Assembly: GCA_900540635.1 (NCBI GenBank) | Contig: UQGU01000010.1 | Coordinates: forward strand, 1 to 55,373 | Length of the DNA stretch: 55,373 nucleotides | Origin: an uncultured Eubacteriales bacterium | Lineage (GTDB): Bacteria > Bacillota > Clostridia > Oscillospirales > Oscillospiraceae | Direction of reading: 5' to 3' | Part shown: piece after piece, positions 31,475 through 39,985 of the stretch | Layout: each line of letters begins with the position of its first letter | Numbering within the stretch: position 1 is the first letter of the stretch | Position numbers and translations under genes: made by a program | The notes under the pieces: model-generated | The model's database searches: none | What the model was told of the DNA's origin: nothing | Seen by the model: the letters and a program-made list of their open reading frames with translations, nothing else

Positions 31475-32191
31475 TTACTTCAGGTGCTCCTCGAGACGGC
31501 GCATGATCTCGGCATAGGCCTCCTCCACGCCGCCCAGGTCCCGGCGGAAGCGGTCCTTATCCAGCTTCTCGTGGGTCTTCACATCCCACAGCCGGGAGGT
31601 ATCGGGGCTGATCTCGTCGGCCAGGACGATGGTGCCGTCGGACAGGCGGCCAAACTCCAGCTTAAAGTCCACCAGGGTCACGCCGCAGGTCAGCCAGAAG
31701 GCCTTCAGGGCTTCGTTGATCCGGAAGGAGTAGTCCTCAATGGTCTTGATCTCCTCGGGGGTGGCCAGCTTCAGGGCCAGTGCATGATAGGTGTTCAGCA
31801 GGGGGTCGCCCAAAGCGTCATTTTTATAGGAGAACTCGATGGTGGGGTGCTCGAAGACAATGCCCTCTTCCACGCCATAGTGCTTGGCAAAGGAACCGGC
31901 GGAGATATTCCGGACAATGACCTCCAGCGGCACAATGGAAACCTTCTTCACCAGGGTCTGGCGGGAATCCAGCTCCTTGACGAAGTGGGTAGGAATGCCC
32001 TGCTTTTCCAGCATCTGCATCAGGCGGTTGCTCATCTCATTGTTGATAACGCCCTTACCGGCAATGGTGCCCTTTTTCAGGCCGTTGAATGCGGTGGCAT
32101 CGTCCTTGTATTCCACGATCAGAAGCTCGGGATCGTCGGTCTTGAATACTTTCTTTGCCTTTCCTTCGTACAGCTGCTCCAGTTTTTCCAT
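31475..32191 (-). CDS. purC: SAICAR synthetase
   Basis: The 238-residue enzyme adds aspartate to CAIR in purine synthesis. It shows QLYEGKAKKVFKTDD (ATP site), the PLEVIVRNISAGSFAKHYGV signature and LVDFKLEFG with DEISPDTSRLWD. Length is that of the short bacterial form. ATG at 32191 is chosen because the family starts MEKLEQLYEGKAK and GGAGA is upstream. Its leader contains an attenuator-like structure. Confidence 0.97.
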   Translation of the reverse strand: MEKLEQLYEGKAKKVFKTDDPELLIVEYKDDATAFNGLKKGTIAGKGVINNEMSNRLMQMLEKQGIPTHFVKELDSRQTLVKKVSIVPLEVIVRNISAGSFAKHYGVEEGIVFEHPTIEFSYKNDALGDPLLNTYHALALKLATPEEIKTIEDYSFRINEALKAFWLTCGVTLVDFKLEFGRLSDGTIVLADEISPDTSRLWDVKTHEKLDKDRFRRDLGGVEEAYAEIMRRLEEHLK

Positions 32192-32235
32192 AATGTAACG
32201 TTCTCCTTTTTTGGCAGAATAATAAATGGACAAAA

Positions 32236-32289
32236 CAAAAAAGAGACAAAGCCGCCCGGGGCTTTCACCCGTAGACACCTTCCGTCTCT
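32236..32289 (-). promoter_or_regulatory. purC leader with intrinsic terminator (attenuator)
   Basis: On the minus strand AGAGAC (32284-32289) and GTCTCT (32242-32247) followed by T-rich DNA bracket two smaller stems, one with a GACGGAAGGTGTC segment and one GGGTGAAAGCCC. The 5' arm can instead pair in an alternative stem ending GTCTAC. This fits a regulated terminator. It looks like the glnN leader in layout but lacks a clean hexaloop, and I do not recognise a known riboswitch class. Confidence 0.5.
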
Positions 32290-32297
32290 ACCTTAGA

Positions 32298-32326
32298 ATT
32301 TTACAATACCCGACAGCCTTTGTCAA
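32298..32326 (-). promoter_or_regulatory. purC promoter
   Basis: Minus-strand TTGACA (32321-32326) and TAAAAT (32298-32303) have 17-bp spacing, about 110 bp before the purC ATG. Confidence 0.75.
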
Positions 32327-32378
32327 CGGGCACAAGAACAAAAGTTTCCACCGGAAAGAAGGCTACCTTTTCGCAAAA

Positions 32379-32410
32379 TGCCGGTAGCGGCTTCGGCACC
32401 GCTACCGGCA
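32379..32410 (-). terminator. Terminator after the membrane protein gene
   Basis: TGCCGGTAGCGG and CCGCTACCGGCA form a perfect 12-bp stem; TTTTGCG follows on the minus strand, 7 bp after the stop at 32418. Confidence 0.8.
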
Positions 32411-32417
32411 GGCAAAT

Positions 32418-33026
32418 TCAGAATTCCGGACCCTCCGCAGAGGCAGCATTCTCCGCCGTTTCCTTTCTGGGGGGCATACCCTTCTCCAGGTTCCGGGAGA
32501 GGAACAGGAACACGGGCACCAGGAATCGGAAGAAAATGGACAGCACCAGATACACCGCCGCGTTCTGGGGATCGCAGGAGGCATAGACATCGTACAGCGC
32601 CATGAAATACAGCACCACATAGACAATGGCCGCGCAGACAACCGCCAGCGCCAGGCACAGCACCGTGAGCACAGCCCCCACGCTGGCCCCGGCAATGGCT
32701 GCAATCGTGCCGACAACGATGCCGCCGGTCAGCACCCAGCTGGCGCCCGTCCACACCAGCAGACTGATCCGCTTGTGCCTGATCTGCCCCTGGGTGAGGT
32801 AGCGGTACTGGTCGGATAGGGAGCCCAGCACCCACAGTCTCGCCACAGGCACCCAGGCCAGCCAGGGTGCCGCAATGCCTCTGCGCTTGGCGACGGTGTA
32901 CAGGGATAGCGCCGTGAACACATGGATGGCAATGCTCACCAGAGGTGCCACACCGCCGGTGAGGAGCTTGCCAAAAATGGACAGGGCCCGGTCCACATAA
33001 AAATAGCTGATTTCAGGGATAAACAT
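32418..33026 (-). CDS. Multi-pass membrane protein, unknown function
   Basis: The 202-residue protein has about four membrane helices (about 24-46, 86-108, 112-142, 160-178) and a charged C-terminus. The central loop LAWVPVARLWVLGSLSDQYR resembles small uncharacterised membrane proteins of Clostridia; no family function is known to me. AAGGTGG precedes the ATG. It stands alone with its own terminator, upstream of the purC promoter. Confidence 0.72.
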   Translation of the reverse strand: MFIPEISYFYVDRALSIFGKLLTGGVAPLVSIAIHVFTALSLYTVAKRRGIAAPWLAWVPVARLWVLGSLSDQYRYLTQGQIRHKRISLLVWTGASWVLTGGIVVGTIAAIAGASVGAVLTVLCLALAVVCAAIVYVVLYFMALYDVYASCDPQNAAVYLVLSIFFRFLVPVFLFLSRNLEKGMPPRKETAENAASAEGPEF

Positions 33027-33082
33027 AGATTTCCACCTTTCTTTATTTAAGCTTTCCCGGAGGGGAAGGTTTTAGGAGCTTT

Positions 33083-33271
33083 TTACCGCACTGCGGCGGG
33101 GAGCCAGGCGTAGCGGCCGCGGAGCCAGGCACGCAGGCCGCTGCCGGTGACGGCAACGTTCAGCTTGCGCAGCAGGGTCTGGATCGTGCGTTCCTCATAA
33201 ACCTCCGGAGGGATGTCGCCATAGACCGCCTTTTCCGGCAGGGCACAATACCCCTTGTATATATCTGTCAT
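33083..33271 (-). CDS. Small protein, unknown (tentative)
   Basis: The 62-residue frame begins MTDIYKGYCALPEKAVYGDI and ends in a basic helix LRAWLRGRYAWLPAAVR. The composition is protein-like and the middle (PPEVYEERTIQTLLRKL) looks conserved in style, but no family is recognised. No ribosome binding site precedes the ATG. AAGGGG sits before in-frame codon 11, so a shorter product from a non-ATG start is possible. TTGCAT and TACAAT 18 bp apart near the ATG may be a promoter. Confidence 0.4.
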   Translation of the reverse strand: MTDIYKGYCALPEKAVYGDIPPEVYEERTIQTLLRKLNVAVTGSGLRAWLRGRYAWLPAAVR

Positions 33272-33330
33272 TGTAGCACAACAACAGGCAACAATGCAAT
33301 GCCTTTATGACATTTTCCCCAATATACAAA

Positions 33331-33351
33331 AAGCTCCCCCGAGGGGGAGCC
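33331..33351 (-). terminator. Terminator of the sfsA operon
   Basis: On the minus strand GCTCCCCC-TC-GGGGGAGC is followed by TTTTTG, 4 bp after the sfsA stop. Confidence 0.85.
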
Positions 33352-33354
33352 ATG

Positions 33355-34032
33355 CTACAATCTTACCTCCACCGTCTGACCGACGGTCATGCTGTTAGGG
33401 GTCACCTGGCAGTCCACGGCCAGGACGTGGACGCCTCCGGCTGCGGCCTCCCGCAGAGCCTTGCCAAAGACGGGGTCTGTTGCGTCATTGGGGTGAAGAT
33501 ACAATACCGGCCGCATCTGAATCACGAACAGGGCATAGCACACGCAGCCCTCCGTCACCGCCCTTTGCAGCCCCCGCAGGTGCTTGGCACCCCGCTCCGT
33601 GGGGGCATCCGGAAAGGCGCAGATACCCCCATCCTCCAAAGTAACGCCCTTGACCTCCAGATAGCACTGCTTATCCCCTTTCCGGAAGGCAAAGTCGAAC
33701 CGGGAATCCCCGTGGACGGTCTCGGGCCGCAGGTCTTGGATCTGCCCCAGGCCGCCGCCCAGAAGCCACTCCTGAACGGCCTTGTTGGGGGCCTGAGAAT
33801 CCATATTGATGAGGTACGGTGCCTTTTCCACGCAGATCAGGTCGAATTTTGTCTTCCTGGCTGGATTTTCCGATCTCTGGCACCAGACCTTAGCCCCCGG
33901 TACCAGCAGCTCCCGGCACCGGCCGGTATTTTTCACGTGGACGGTTTCCAGCTTCCCGTCCAGCTCCACATGGGCAATGAACCGGTTGGGCCGGTCCCGG
34001 AAGATACCGGGCTGCATATTCTCGTAGATCAT
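33355..34032 (-). CDS. sfsA: SfsA family protein (sugar fermentation stimulation / nuclease-like)
   Basis: The 225-residue protein matches SfsA throughout, including NRFIAHVELDGKLETVHVKN, TGRCRELLVPGAKVW, DSRFDFAF and the PD-(D/E)XK-like core YLEVKGVTLEDGG and FPDAPTERGAKHLRGL. SfsA was named for a regulatory effect on sugar use and has an N-terminal OB-fold with a nuclease-like domain; its true role is not settled. It lies 10 bp after the second chrA gene and ends the operon. Confidence 0.95.
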   Translation of the reverse strand: MIYENMQPGIFRDRPNRFIAHVELDGKLETVHVKNTGRCRELLVPGAKVWCQRSENPARKTKFDLICVEKAPYLINMDSQAPNKAVQEWLLGGGLGQIQDLRPETVHGDSRFDFAFRKGDKQCYLEVKGVTLEDGGICAFPDAPTERGAKHLRGLQRAVTEGCVCYALFVIQMRPVLYLHPNDATDPVFGKALREAAAGGVHVLAVDCQVTPNSMTVGQTVEVRL

Positions 34033-34042
34033 GGACGCCCTC

Positions 34043-34600
34043 TCACGGAATCAAGGACACCGCCAGATTCAGCACCCCCGCCAGAACCATGACCGCAATG
34101 GGGCTGAGCTTCGTCTTGCGCAGCAGCACAAAGCTCAGCAGGAAAATGGCGACCATGACGTAGTTGGTATTGGCCAGGACGACGGTACGGCTGCCCCAAA
34201 AGGCATTCATCAGGATTGTCAGGCCCGCCGAGGCGATCATGGCCACTACCGCCGGCCGCAGAGAACCCAGCACGCTTTGCAGCACCGTCAGGTTCCGATA
34301 CTTGAGGTACAGCCTGGCAATCAGCGTCACCAGCACGCAGGCCGGGAGGATGCACCCCGCCGTTGCCACCAGGGCCCCCAGGACACCCGCCACCTTTGTA
34401 CCCACAAAGGTGGCCGCATTGACGGCAATGGGGCCGGGGGTCATTTCGGCAATGGTCACCAGGTCCGAAAATTCCGTCATGGTCAGCCAGCCGTGGGATG
34501 TTACGATCTGGGCCTCGATCAGGGGCATGGACGCATAGCCGCCGCCGAAGCTCAGGGCCCCGATCTGCAAAAAGCTCAGGAACAGCTGAAGATAGATCAT
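34043..34600 (-). CDS. chrA: Chromate transporter family protein (ChrA half, second subunit)
   Basis: The 185-residue protein is one CHR domain with about six membrane helices. It has the conserved FGGGYASMPLIE motif near residue 20 and EMTPGPIAVNAATFVG near 50. Short CHR proteins work as pairs encoded side by side; the first subunit gene overlaps by ATGA. CHR proteins move oxyanions, classically chromate with sulfate exchange. Placement after sulfatase genes suggests sulfate as the natural ion here (inference). Confidence 0.92.
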   Translation of the reverse strand: MIYLQLFLSFLQIGALSFGGGYASMPLIEAQIVTSHGWLTMTEFSDLVTIAEMTPGPIAVNAATFVGTKVAGVLGALVATAGCILPACVLVTLIARLYLKYRNLTVLQSVLGSLRPAVVAMIASAGLTILMNAFWGSRTVVLANTNYVMVAIFLLSFVLLRKTKLSPIAVMVLAGVLNLAVSLIP

Positions 34601-35157
34601 GCCTTTTTCCTCCCTGCCAGTATCGTCCGCAAAATGCCCAGGGCAATGCAGACCAGAATCACAATGACCACATTCACCCGGTACACGCACACCGCCACGA
34701 AGGCCGCCGCCATGATCACCAGGGAAAGGGCACTTTTTTGCTTCACAATGCCGCCGCCCATATCCCAGACCACGGAGGCAATGACCGCAGCAACACCGGC
34801 CTGCATTCCGGCCAGAAGCGTGCTGATGACAAAGCTGTCCCGGAACAGCTCATAGAAAAAGGAAATTGCGGAAATGATCACAAAGGGCGGAAGAATCGTC
34901 GCCAGGATTGCCACCAGCGCCCCCAGCAGGCCTGCCAGCTTGTAGCCCACCACAATGGCCCCGTTGACCGCAATGGCCCCGGGTGCGGACTGGGCAATGG
35001 CAATGAGGTCCAGCATCTCGTCCTCCTCGATCCAGTGCAGCTCATCCACGTATTTTTCCTTTATGAGCGTCACGATCACATAGCCCCCGCCGAAGGTGAA
35101 GGCGCTGAGGTAAAGCGTGGAAATGAACAGCTTCCACAGCACGTGTTTCTTTTTCAT
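34597..35157 (-). CDS. chrA: Chromate transporter family protein (ChrA half, first subunit)
   Basis: The 186-residue CHR-domain protein has about six membrane helices and the motifs FGGGYVIVTLIKEKYVDE and QSAPGAIAVNGAIVVGYK. It forms the two-subunit transporter with the next gene, which starts in its stop codon. ATG at 35157 is chosen because GAGAGGAG lies upstream; an earlier TTG is less likely. It begins 19 bp after the sulfatase gene, so it belongs to the sulfatase operon. Confidence 0.92.
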   Translation of the reverse strand: MKKKHVLWKLFISTLYLSAFTFGGGYVIVTLIKEKYVDELHWIEEDEMLDLIAIAQSAPGAIAVNGAIVVGYKLAGLLGALVAILATILPPFVIISAISFFYELFRDSFVISTLLAGMQAGVAAVIASVVWDMGGGIVKQKSALSLVIMAAAFVAVCVYRVNVVIVILVCIALGILRTILAGRKKA

Positions 35158-35176
35158 CGGTTTTCTCTCCTCTCGC

Positions 35177-36658
35177 CTATCCAAAATAGCGGCGGAACAC
35201 CTCTTTCGGGCAATCGTTCCGGCGCATCAGTGCCTGCATGGCCGCCTCCATACGCGCCTGCACCCCGGCATCCTCCACGGGGGCCGCCTCTGCAGGGTCC
35301 CGGGCCAGATCGTAGAGCACCGTCGGATAATGGCTCTGGGAAACGTCCTTTTCGTTTTTCAGCTTTAATACCGGCATTCCCTTCGTAAAGGAGAAGCCCC
35401 TGCTCAGCTCCGCCCCCCGCAGCATGGCATCCGGCATAAAGGCCCGGCGGGCCGCCGTGTGGCAGGTGGGCATCAGGGTGTATTCATACTTGGGGTATTC
35501 CGGGTGATTTGGAGCCCGCAGGTACACAAATCTGCCGTCCGTGCAGCCGATCTGGCCGCCGTACAGGCCAAACAGCGCCGTTTCCCGGACGGGGGCATCC
35601 TCGGCGGCCGTCCGGCCCAGGGGCCTTCCCTCCATGTCCTCCGGCAGGGGCTGCCCGAAGAATTCCAGCAGGGTAGCCGGCAAATCGATGGTCTGCACCA
35701 GTGCCTTCCGCCGCTGACCTTCCAGGGCACAGCGGGGATCCCAGAGGAACAGAGGCGTATGGGATACCTCCTCATAGAAGGGGCAATGGCACTTGGCCCA
35801 CTGGCCGTGCTCCCCCAGCAGGAAGCCATGGTCCGTGTTCACGATCAGCAGGGTGTCCTTCCACAGGTCATACCGGTCCATGGCATCCAGCACCCGGCCC
35901 AGGTTCCGGTCACACATGGCTATCAGCGCCGCGTACTCCCGGCGCACATGGTCGATGAGCTCCGGGGAGTCGGTCCCGTTCACCGGCCGATAATCCGGCC
36001 AGTCCAGCAGCGGGCCGTGATAGCCGTCCGGGAACAGGGCCTTGTACTCCGGCTGCACATAGAAGGGCTCATGGGGGTCAAAGGTCTCCAGCTGCAAAAA
36101 CCAGTTGTCCCGGTCGTGGTTCAGGTCCAGGAATTCCAGGCCCTTGTCGAAGGTCACCGTCTGGCTCTGGCTGGCGGCATCGGGCATCAGACTGCGGTTT
36201 GCAAAATCCTGCCCGATCCAATTGTCCTGAGCCGTACCGCAGACATTCGCATTCTCCGGGATGCGGTCAAAACCCACCAGCGGTGCCCAGGCGTCCCCCT
36301 CCTGGCCCCGGACGCAGTCCCAGGTGGTGTAGCGCTGGTGGTACGTCGCGCCGCCGTCCTCCCAGTAGTGATAGTGGTCGCTGACCAGGTGGGTATGGAT
36401 CCCCGCCCGGCGCAGGAGCTCCGGCACGGAATCATCAAAGGGCTCCAGAGGGCCCCAGCTGCGGTGCAGAAAATTGTATCTGCCGGTGTGGAGCTCCCGC
36501 CGGGCGGGCATGCAGGGCATGCTGCCCACATAGCAGTTGTCAAAGGTCAGCGCCCGCCGGGCCAGGCGGGTGAAATTGGGGGTCTTCGTCCATTGGCAGC
36601 CGTAGGGCTCCAAAAAATGCCGATTCAGGGAATCGTACATCACCATGATCGCTTTCAT
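35177..36658 (-). CDS. Cys-type sulfatase, cytoplasmic
   Basis: The 493-residue protein of the alkaline-phosphatase superfamily hydrolyses sulfate esters. The sulfatase signature C-x-P-x-R is present as CMPARRELHTGR with Cys49, the residue turned into formylglycine. Metal ligands are visible at the N-terminal DS (Asp9, in MYDSLN) and in VNTDHGFLLGEHGQWAK. The Cys-type site needs a maturase, and an anaerobic one is encoded at 46185-47297. There is no signal peptide, so the substrate must be imported. It follows the AraC-type regulator gene by 12 bp. Confidence 0.92.
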   Translation of the reverse strand: MKAIMVMYDSLNRHFLEPYGCQWTKTPNFTRLARRALTFDNCYVGSMPCMPARRELHTGRYNFLHRSWGPLEPFDDSVPELLRRAGIHTHLVSDHYHYWEDGGATYHQRYTTWDCVRGQEGDAWAPLVGFDRIPENANVCGTAQDNWIGQDFANRSLMPDAASQSQTVTFDKGLEFLDLNHDRDNWFLQLETFDPHEPFYVQPEYKALFPDGYHGPLLDWPDYRPVNGTDSPELIDHVRREYAALIAMCDRNLGRVLDAMDRYDLWKDTLLIVNTDHGFLLGEHGQWAKCHCPFYEEVSHTPLFLWDPRCALEGQRRKALVQTIDLPATLLEFFGQPLPEDMEGRPLGRTAAEDAPVRETALFGLYGGQIGCTDGRFVYLRAPNHPEYPKYEYTLMPTCHTAARRAFMPDAMLRGAELSRGFSFTKGMPVLKLKNEKDVSQSHYPTVLYDLARDPAEAAPVEDAGVQARMEAAMQALMRRNDCPKEVFRRYFG

Positions 36659-36670
36659 ATTCGTTTCCTC

Positions 36671-38179
36671 TCATTCGCTGCGGTGCCGGTATTCATAGGG
36701 GCTCATGCCATATTTCTTTTTGAAGATCGTGGAAAAATAGCTGACGTTGGGGTACCCCACCGCCTGGGCCACATCCTGCACCCGCTTGGCGGTGGATTCC
36801 AGCATCTGCACCGAGTGGCGCAGGCGCACATCCGTCAGGTAATTCACAAAGGTTACGCCCACCTCTTCCTTGAAGATCCTGGAAAAATATTCCGGCGTCA
36901 GGTGGACCTCTGCCGCCACCTGCTCCAGGCTCAGGGGCTGGGCATAGTCGCTCTGGATGCGGCGCATGGCCAGGCGCACTGCCTTGGAGCTCACCCGGGC
37001 GGGCTGGGTCTGCCGCGCGCAGCGGGCCGCCAGCTCCAGCACCGGCTGCACCGTTTCCGCCATGGAGATGCTGGCCGCCAGACGCCGCCGCAGCTGCTCC
37101 GGCTTTTCCGCCTCCAGGTTCATAGCGGTGGCCTGGGCATAGAGCAGGTCATAGCAGTCCGTGCAGAATTTTGTCACCGCCTCCACTTCCCAGATCTGCT
37201 GCTTGGCCGTATCCTGCAGGACCTCCTCCAGCAGCTGCTGCAGCGCCGCGCCGGTAAGCTGATACAGCTGCACCCGGATGGCGCTGATCTTCGCCCGCCA
37301 GGTCCGCATCCGAACGTCCTGCACCTCCAGGGGCTCCTCCGGCTGGTACAGGCAGACCCGGCCCTCATAAAAGCCCCGGCTCAGGGAAAAGGCCGCCTGC
37401 CGGGCCATGGCGGGGATGCGGGACATTTCATCCGTCACGCTGCTGCTTCCTGCCATGCAGCCGTTCAGCGTCTGGACCTGCCGGGCATACAGCGCCAGCT
37501 GCCGCTCCTTTTCCGCGGCGCTCAGGGCCCTTGGCAGGTTGCCGACCACCATGTAGATCCGCTCGGAATAGTCAAAGCCCGCCACATGTCTGGCAGGCCC
37601 GTCCTTTGGGAAATGCAGCCCGCCGTTCATCAGGCTCTGCTTCCAGACCGCCAGAGCAAACAATCCGTTGTCCCGCCAGCGCAGGCCGCACTGGCGCAGC
37701 TCCTGCAAATCCTGATCCTGCAAGGGCTCCTGCTGCCGCAGGATCTTGCCCACGATGGCATGGGCCTGGGCCGTGTTGGTCAGGCTGTCGCCCTCCGCTG
37801 CGTCCCCGGCACCGCAGGAGAGCATCATCCGGGAGAGCATCTCCTGCAGGACCTCGCTGTTCATCTCCGTTTTCAGCAGATACTCATCCGCCCCCTCCCG
37901 CAGGGCGTTCCGCGCCATTTCAAAGTCCGCAAAGGCCGTCAGCAGGACCACCTTGGTCCCGGAGGACTGCTGCCGGATGGCGTGAAGCAGCTCCAGGCCG
38001 TCCATCACGGGCATTTTGATATCCGTCAGAACCAGCTCCGGCTTTTCCCGGCAGTAGAGCTCCAGCCCTTCCCTGCCGTTGTGGGCCACGCCCACCAGCG
38101 TACAGGCGGGGTTGGCGGAAATGCAGAATTCCAGCCACTCACAAATCAGCTTCTCATCGTCAACGATCATTACTCGCAT
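36671..38179 (-). CDS. AraC-type response regulator (YesN family)
   Basis: The 502-residue protein has a receiver domain (1-120; DDE at 7-9, phospho-acceptor Asp53 in LVLTDIKMPVMDG) and a long middle region of about 250 residues. The C-terminal double HTH of the AraC type spans about 400-500 (LSLEQVAAEVHLTPEYFSRI and VQDVAQAVGYPNVSYFSTIF). It overlaps the kinase gene by 10 bp. Pairs of this kind regulate import and breakdown of external substrates, here probably the sulfatase and ABC genes. Confidence 0.95.
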   Translation of the reverse strand: MRVMIVDDEKLICEWLEFCISANPACTLVGVAHNGREGLELYCREKPELVLTDIKMPVMDGLELLHAIRQQSSGTKVVLLTAFADFEMARNALREGADEYLLKTEMNSEVLQEMLSRMMLSCGAGDAAEGDSLTNTAQAHAIVGKILRQQEPLQDQDLQELRQCGLRWRDNGLFALAVWKQSLMNGGLHFPKDGPARHVAGFDYSERIYMVVGNLPRALSAAEKERQLALYARQVQTLNGCMAGSSSVTDEMSRIPAMARQAAFSLSRGFYEGRVCLYQPEEPLEVQDVRMRTWRAKISAIRVQLYQLTGAALQQLLEEVLQDTAKQQIWEVEAVTKFCTDCYDLLYAQATAMNLEAEKPEQLRRRLAASISMAETVQPVLELAARCARQTQPARVSSKAVRLAMRRIQSDYAQPLSLEQVAAEVHLTPEYFSRIFKEEVGVTFVNYLTDVRLRHSVQMLESTAKRVQDVAQAVGYPNVSYFSTIFKKKYGMSPYEYRHRSE

Positions 38180-39960
38180 TTCTGCTCTCCCTTCTCCCGG
38201 GGCTCCCGCAGGGCGGGAAGCCGAAGCGTGATGGAGGTGCCCATATCCGGCACGCTCTGAATGGATGCACCGTAGCCCGGCCCGTAGTTCAGCCGCAGCC
38301 GGTTATTGACGTTTGCAAGGCCGATGGAGTCGCTCTGCTTCTCCCGGCCATCCTGGTAGGCCTCCATATCCGCCCTGACCTGCTCCAGCACCTCCGGCGT
38401 CATTCCCGCGCCGTCATCCGCAACCGTCAGGATCAAGTCGTCCCCCTCCAGTGCCGAGGAGACCACCACCAGGTCCGAATCCGCCTTGGCCTCCAGCCCG
38501 TGGAAAATGGCGTTTTCCACCAGCGGCTGCAAAATCAGCGGCGGCACCCGGCACAGCTCCGTCTCCGGGGCCAGGTCCATTTCAAAATGCACCTTCTCCC
38601 CGTAGCGCAGCTTCTGCACCACCAGGTATTTCCGGGTATTCTCGAATTCATCCCGGAGGGCGATGGCATCCTCGGTGGTCTTCAGGGTCGTCCGGAGCAG
38701 GTCCGTAAAGGCCTGGATCATCTGCACTGCCTGCTCGCTTTTCCCCATTTCCACGGTGCAGCGGATGGAGAAGAGCATGTTGTAGAGGAAATGGGGGTTG
38801 ATCTGGGCCCGCAGGAAATTCATCTCCGCCAGTCGCTTCTGCCGCTCCTGCTCCGTCACCCGGTTCATCAGGCTGGAGATCTCCCCCGCCATGTGGTTGA
38901 AGCTCTGGCTCAGGGTGTCGATCTCCCGGGTCCCCGTATCCGTGGGCACCGGCGTAAAGTCGCCTCCGCCGAAGCTGTCCATGGCCTTGCTCAGGCCCGT
39001 CAGAGGCCGCGCGATCTTCTGGCTCTGGTACAGCGCCACACCCAGGCCCAACACCAGGCAAACCCCAAGGATGGTGAAGACCAGCTCATACATCCGGTCC
39101 AGCTCTCCAAAGATCATATCGGCCGGGATCTCCTCTACGATGGTCCAGCCGGTGTTCTCATCCAGATAGTTCGTCAGCAGATAGGCCTTTCCCTGCTTGC
39201 GGATCACGGAGGCGCTGTTGGTGCCATACAGGGTCGCCATGGCCTGGGGATCCACAAACTGCTTTCCCAGCAGCTTCTTGTTGGGGTGGGAAACGATATA
39301 GCCCTGTTGATCGTAGATATATATCTCGCTGCCGTCGGTGAGCACCGGCTCATAGAGATTCTGCAAAACGCGCTCATCCATCAGCACCATAAGGATGCAC
39401 TCCCCGTCAAACTGCTCCAGGGCCTGTGCCACAGCGAACTGATAGCGCGTGCCGTCGGCCGTTGGGAAGGTGCTGCCGAACACCACCGTCCCGGCGGGTG
39501 CATCCAGCACCTTCCGGCGCAGCCGCCGGTACCACAGCTGGGATTCCAGATAAGGGGGCAGCTCCTGCTCCGGGAAAGAGGAATAGATGCCCTGCCCGGT
39601 GACAAGCAGCGGGTCATTGTCCATGCCGATGGGGCCGAAGACCCCGCTGTATCTTCTCTTGTCCGCCTGGAGCAGCTCGTCCATATTCTCCGGGATCTCG
39701 GTCAGATCGGCGATCCCGTAGCGGTACAGTCCCACCAGGGTCGTGGCGCTGGTCTTCACGGTGTTGGCCCGCTCGCTGATCTGCCGCAGCAGGTCTATGC
39801 GGGAGGAGCCGATCTGGTTGGTCATGATCTGGCGGGCCGCCATGGCCACGCCGAAGCCCAGCACCGCAAAGGACAGGCTCAGCACCAATACATAAGACAG
39901 AAAAACCTGAATTTTAATGCATTGGATTCGGTTTTTCAGCATTTCCAAGTGTTTTTTCAC
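38170..39960 (-). CDS. YesM-type sensor histidine kinase
   Basis: The 596-residue kinase has a membrane helix at about 17-42, a large extracellular Cache-like sensor (about 45-285), a second helix at about 292-315 and a HAMP domain (SQKIARPLTGLSKAM, about 318-370). The His_kinase domain contains QINPHFLYNMLFSI with the phospho-His near 401, followed by the ATPase part with LVENAIFHGLE and ADDGAGM. It senses an external ligand and drives the overlapping AraC-type regulator. It sits between the two sulfatase genes. Confidence 0.95.
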   Translation of the reverse strand: MKKHLEMLKNRIQCIKIQVFLSYVLVLSLSFAVLGFGVAMAARQIMTNQIGSSRIDLLRQISERANTVKTSATTLVGLYRYGIADLTEIPENMDELLQADKRRYSGVFGPIGMDNDPLLVTGQGIYSSFPEQELPPYLESQLWYRRLRRKVLDAPAGTVVFGSTFPTADGTRYQFAVAQALEQFDGECILMVLMDERVLQNLYEPVLTDGSEIYIYDQQGYIVSHPNKKLLGKQFVDPQAMATLYGTNSASVIRKQGKAYLLTNYLDENTGWTIVEEIPADMIFGELDRMYELVFTILGVCLVLGLGVALYQSQKIARPLTGLSKAMDSFGGGDFTPVPTDTGTREIDTLSQSFNHMAGEISSLMNRVTEQERQKRLAEMNFLRAQINPHFLYNMLFSIRCTVEMGKSEQAVQMIQAFTDLLRTTLKTTEDAIALRDEFENTRKYLVVQKLRYGEKVHFEMDLAPETELCRVPPLILQPLVENAIFHGLEAKADSDLVVVSSALEGDDLILTVADDGAGMTPEVLEQVRADMEAYQDGREKQSDSIGLANVNNRLRLNYGPGYGASIQSVPDMGTSITLRLPALREPREKGEQKCE

Positions 39961-39985
39961 GGTTTTCTGTCTTCCTTTCCGGGGC

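Noticed and set aside
26743..31506. Long plus-strand open frames opposite guaA, purB and purA (570 and 978 codons).
   Set aside because: They are antisense to strongly recognised enzymes, rich in His/Gly/Val/Leu as expected from reversed GC-rich codons, and show no family motifs.
32236..32330. ZTP (pfl) riboswitch before purC.
   Set aside because: A GGGCGG-type segment is present, but the other conserved parts of the pfl motif are absent and the leader is too short.
35459..38260. A 933-codon plus-strand frame opposite the sulfatase and AraC-type regulator.
   Set aside because: It is the shadow of two genes with clear motifs; composition is His/Gln/Pro-rich and no ribosome binding site or domain is seen.
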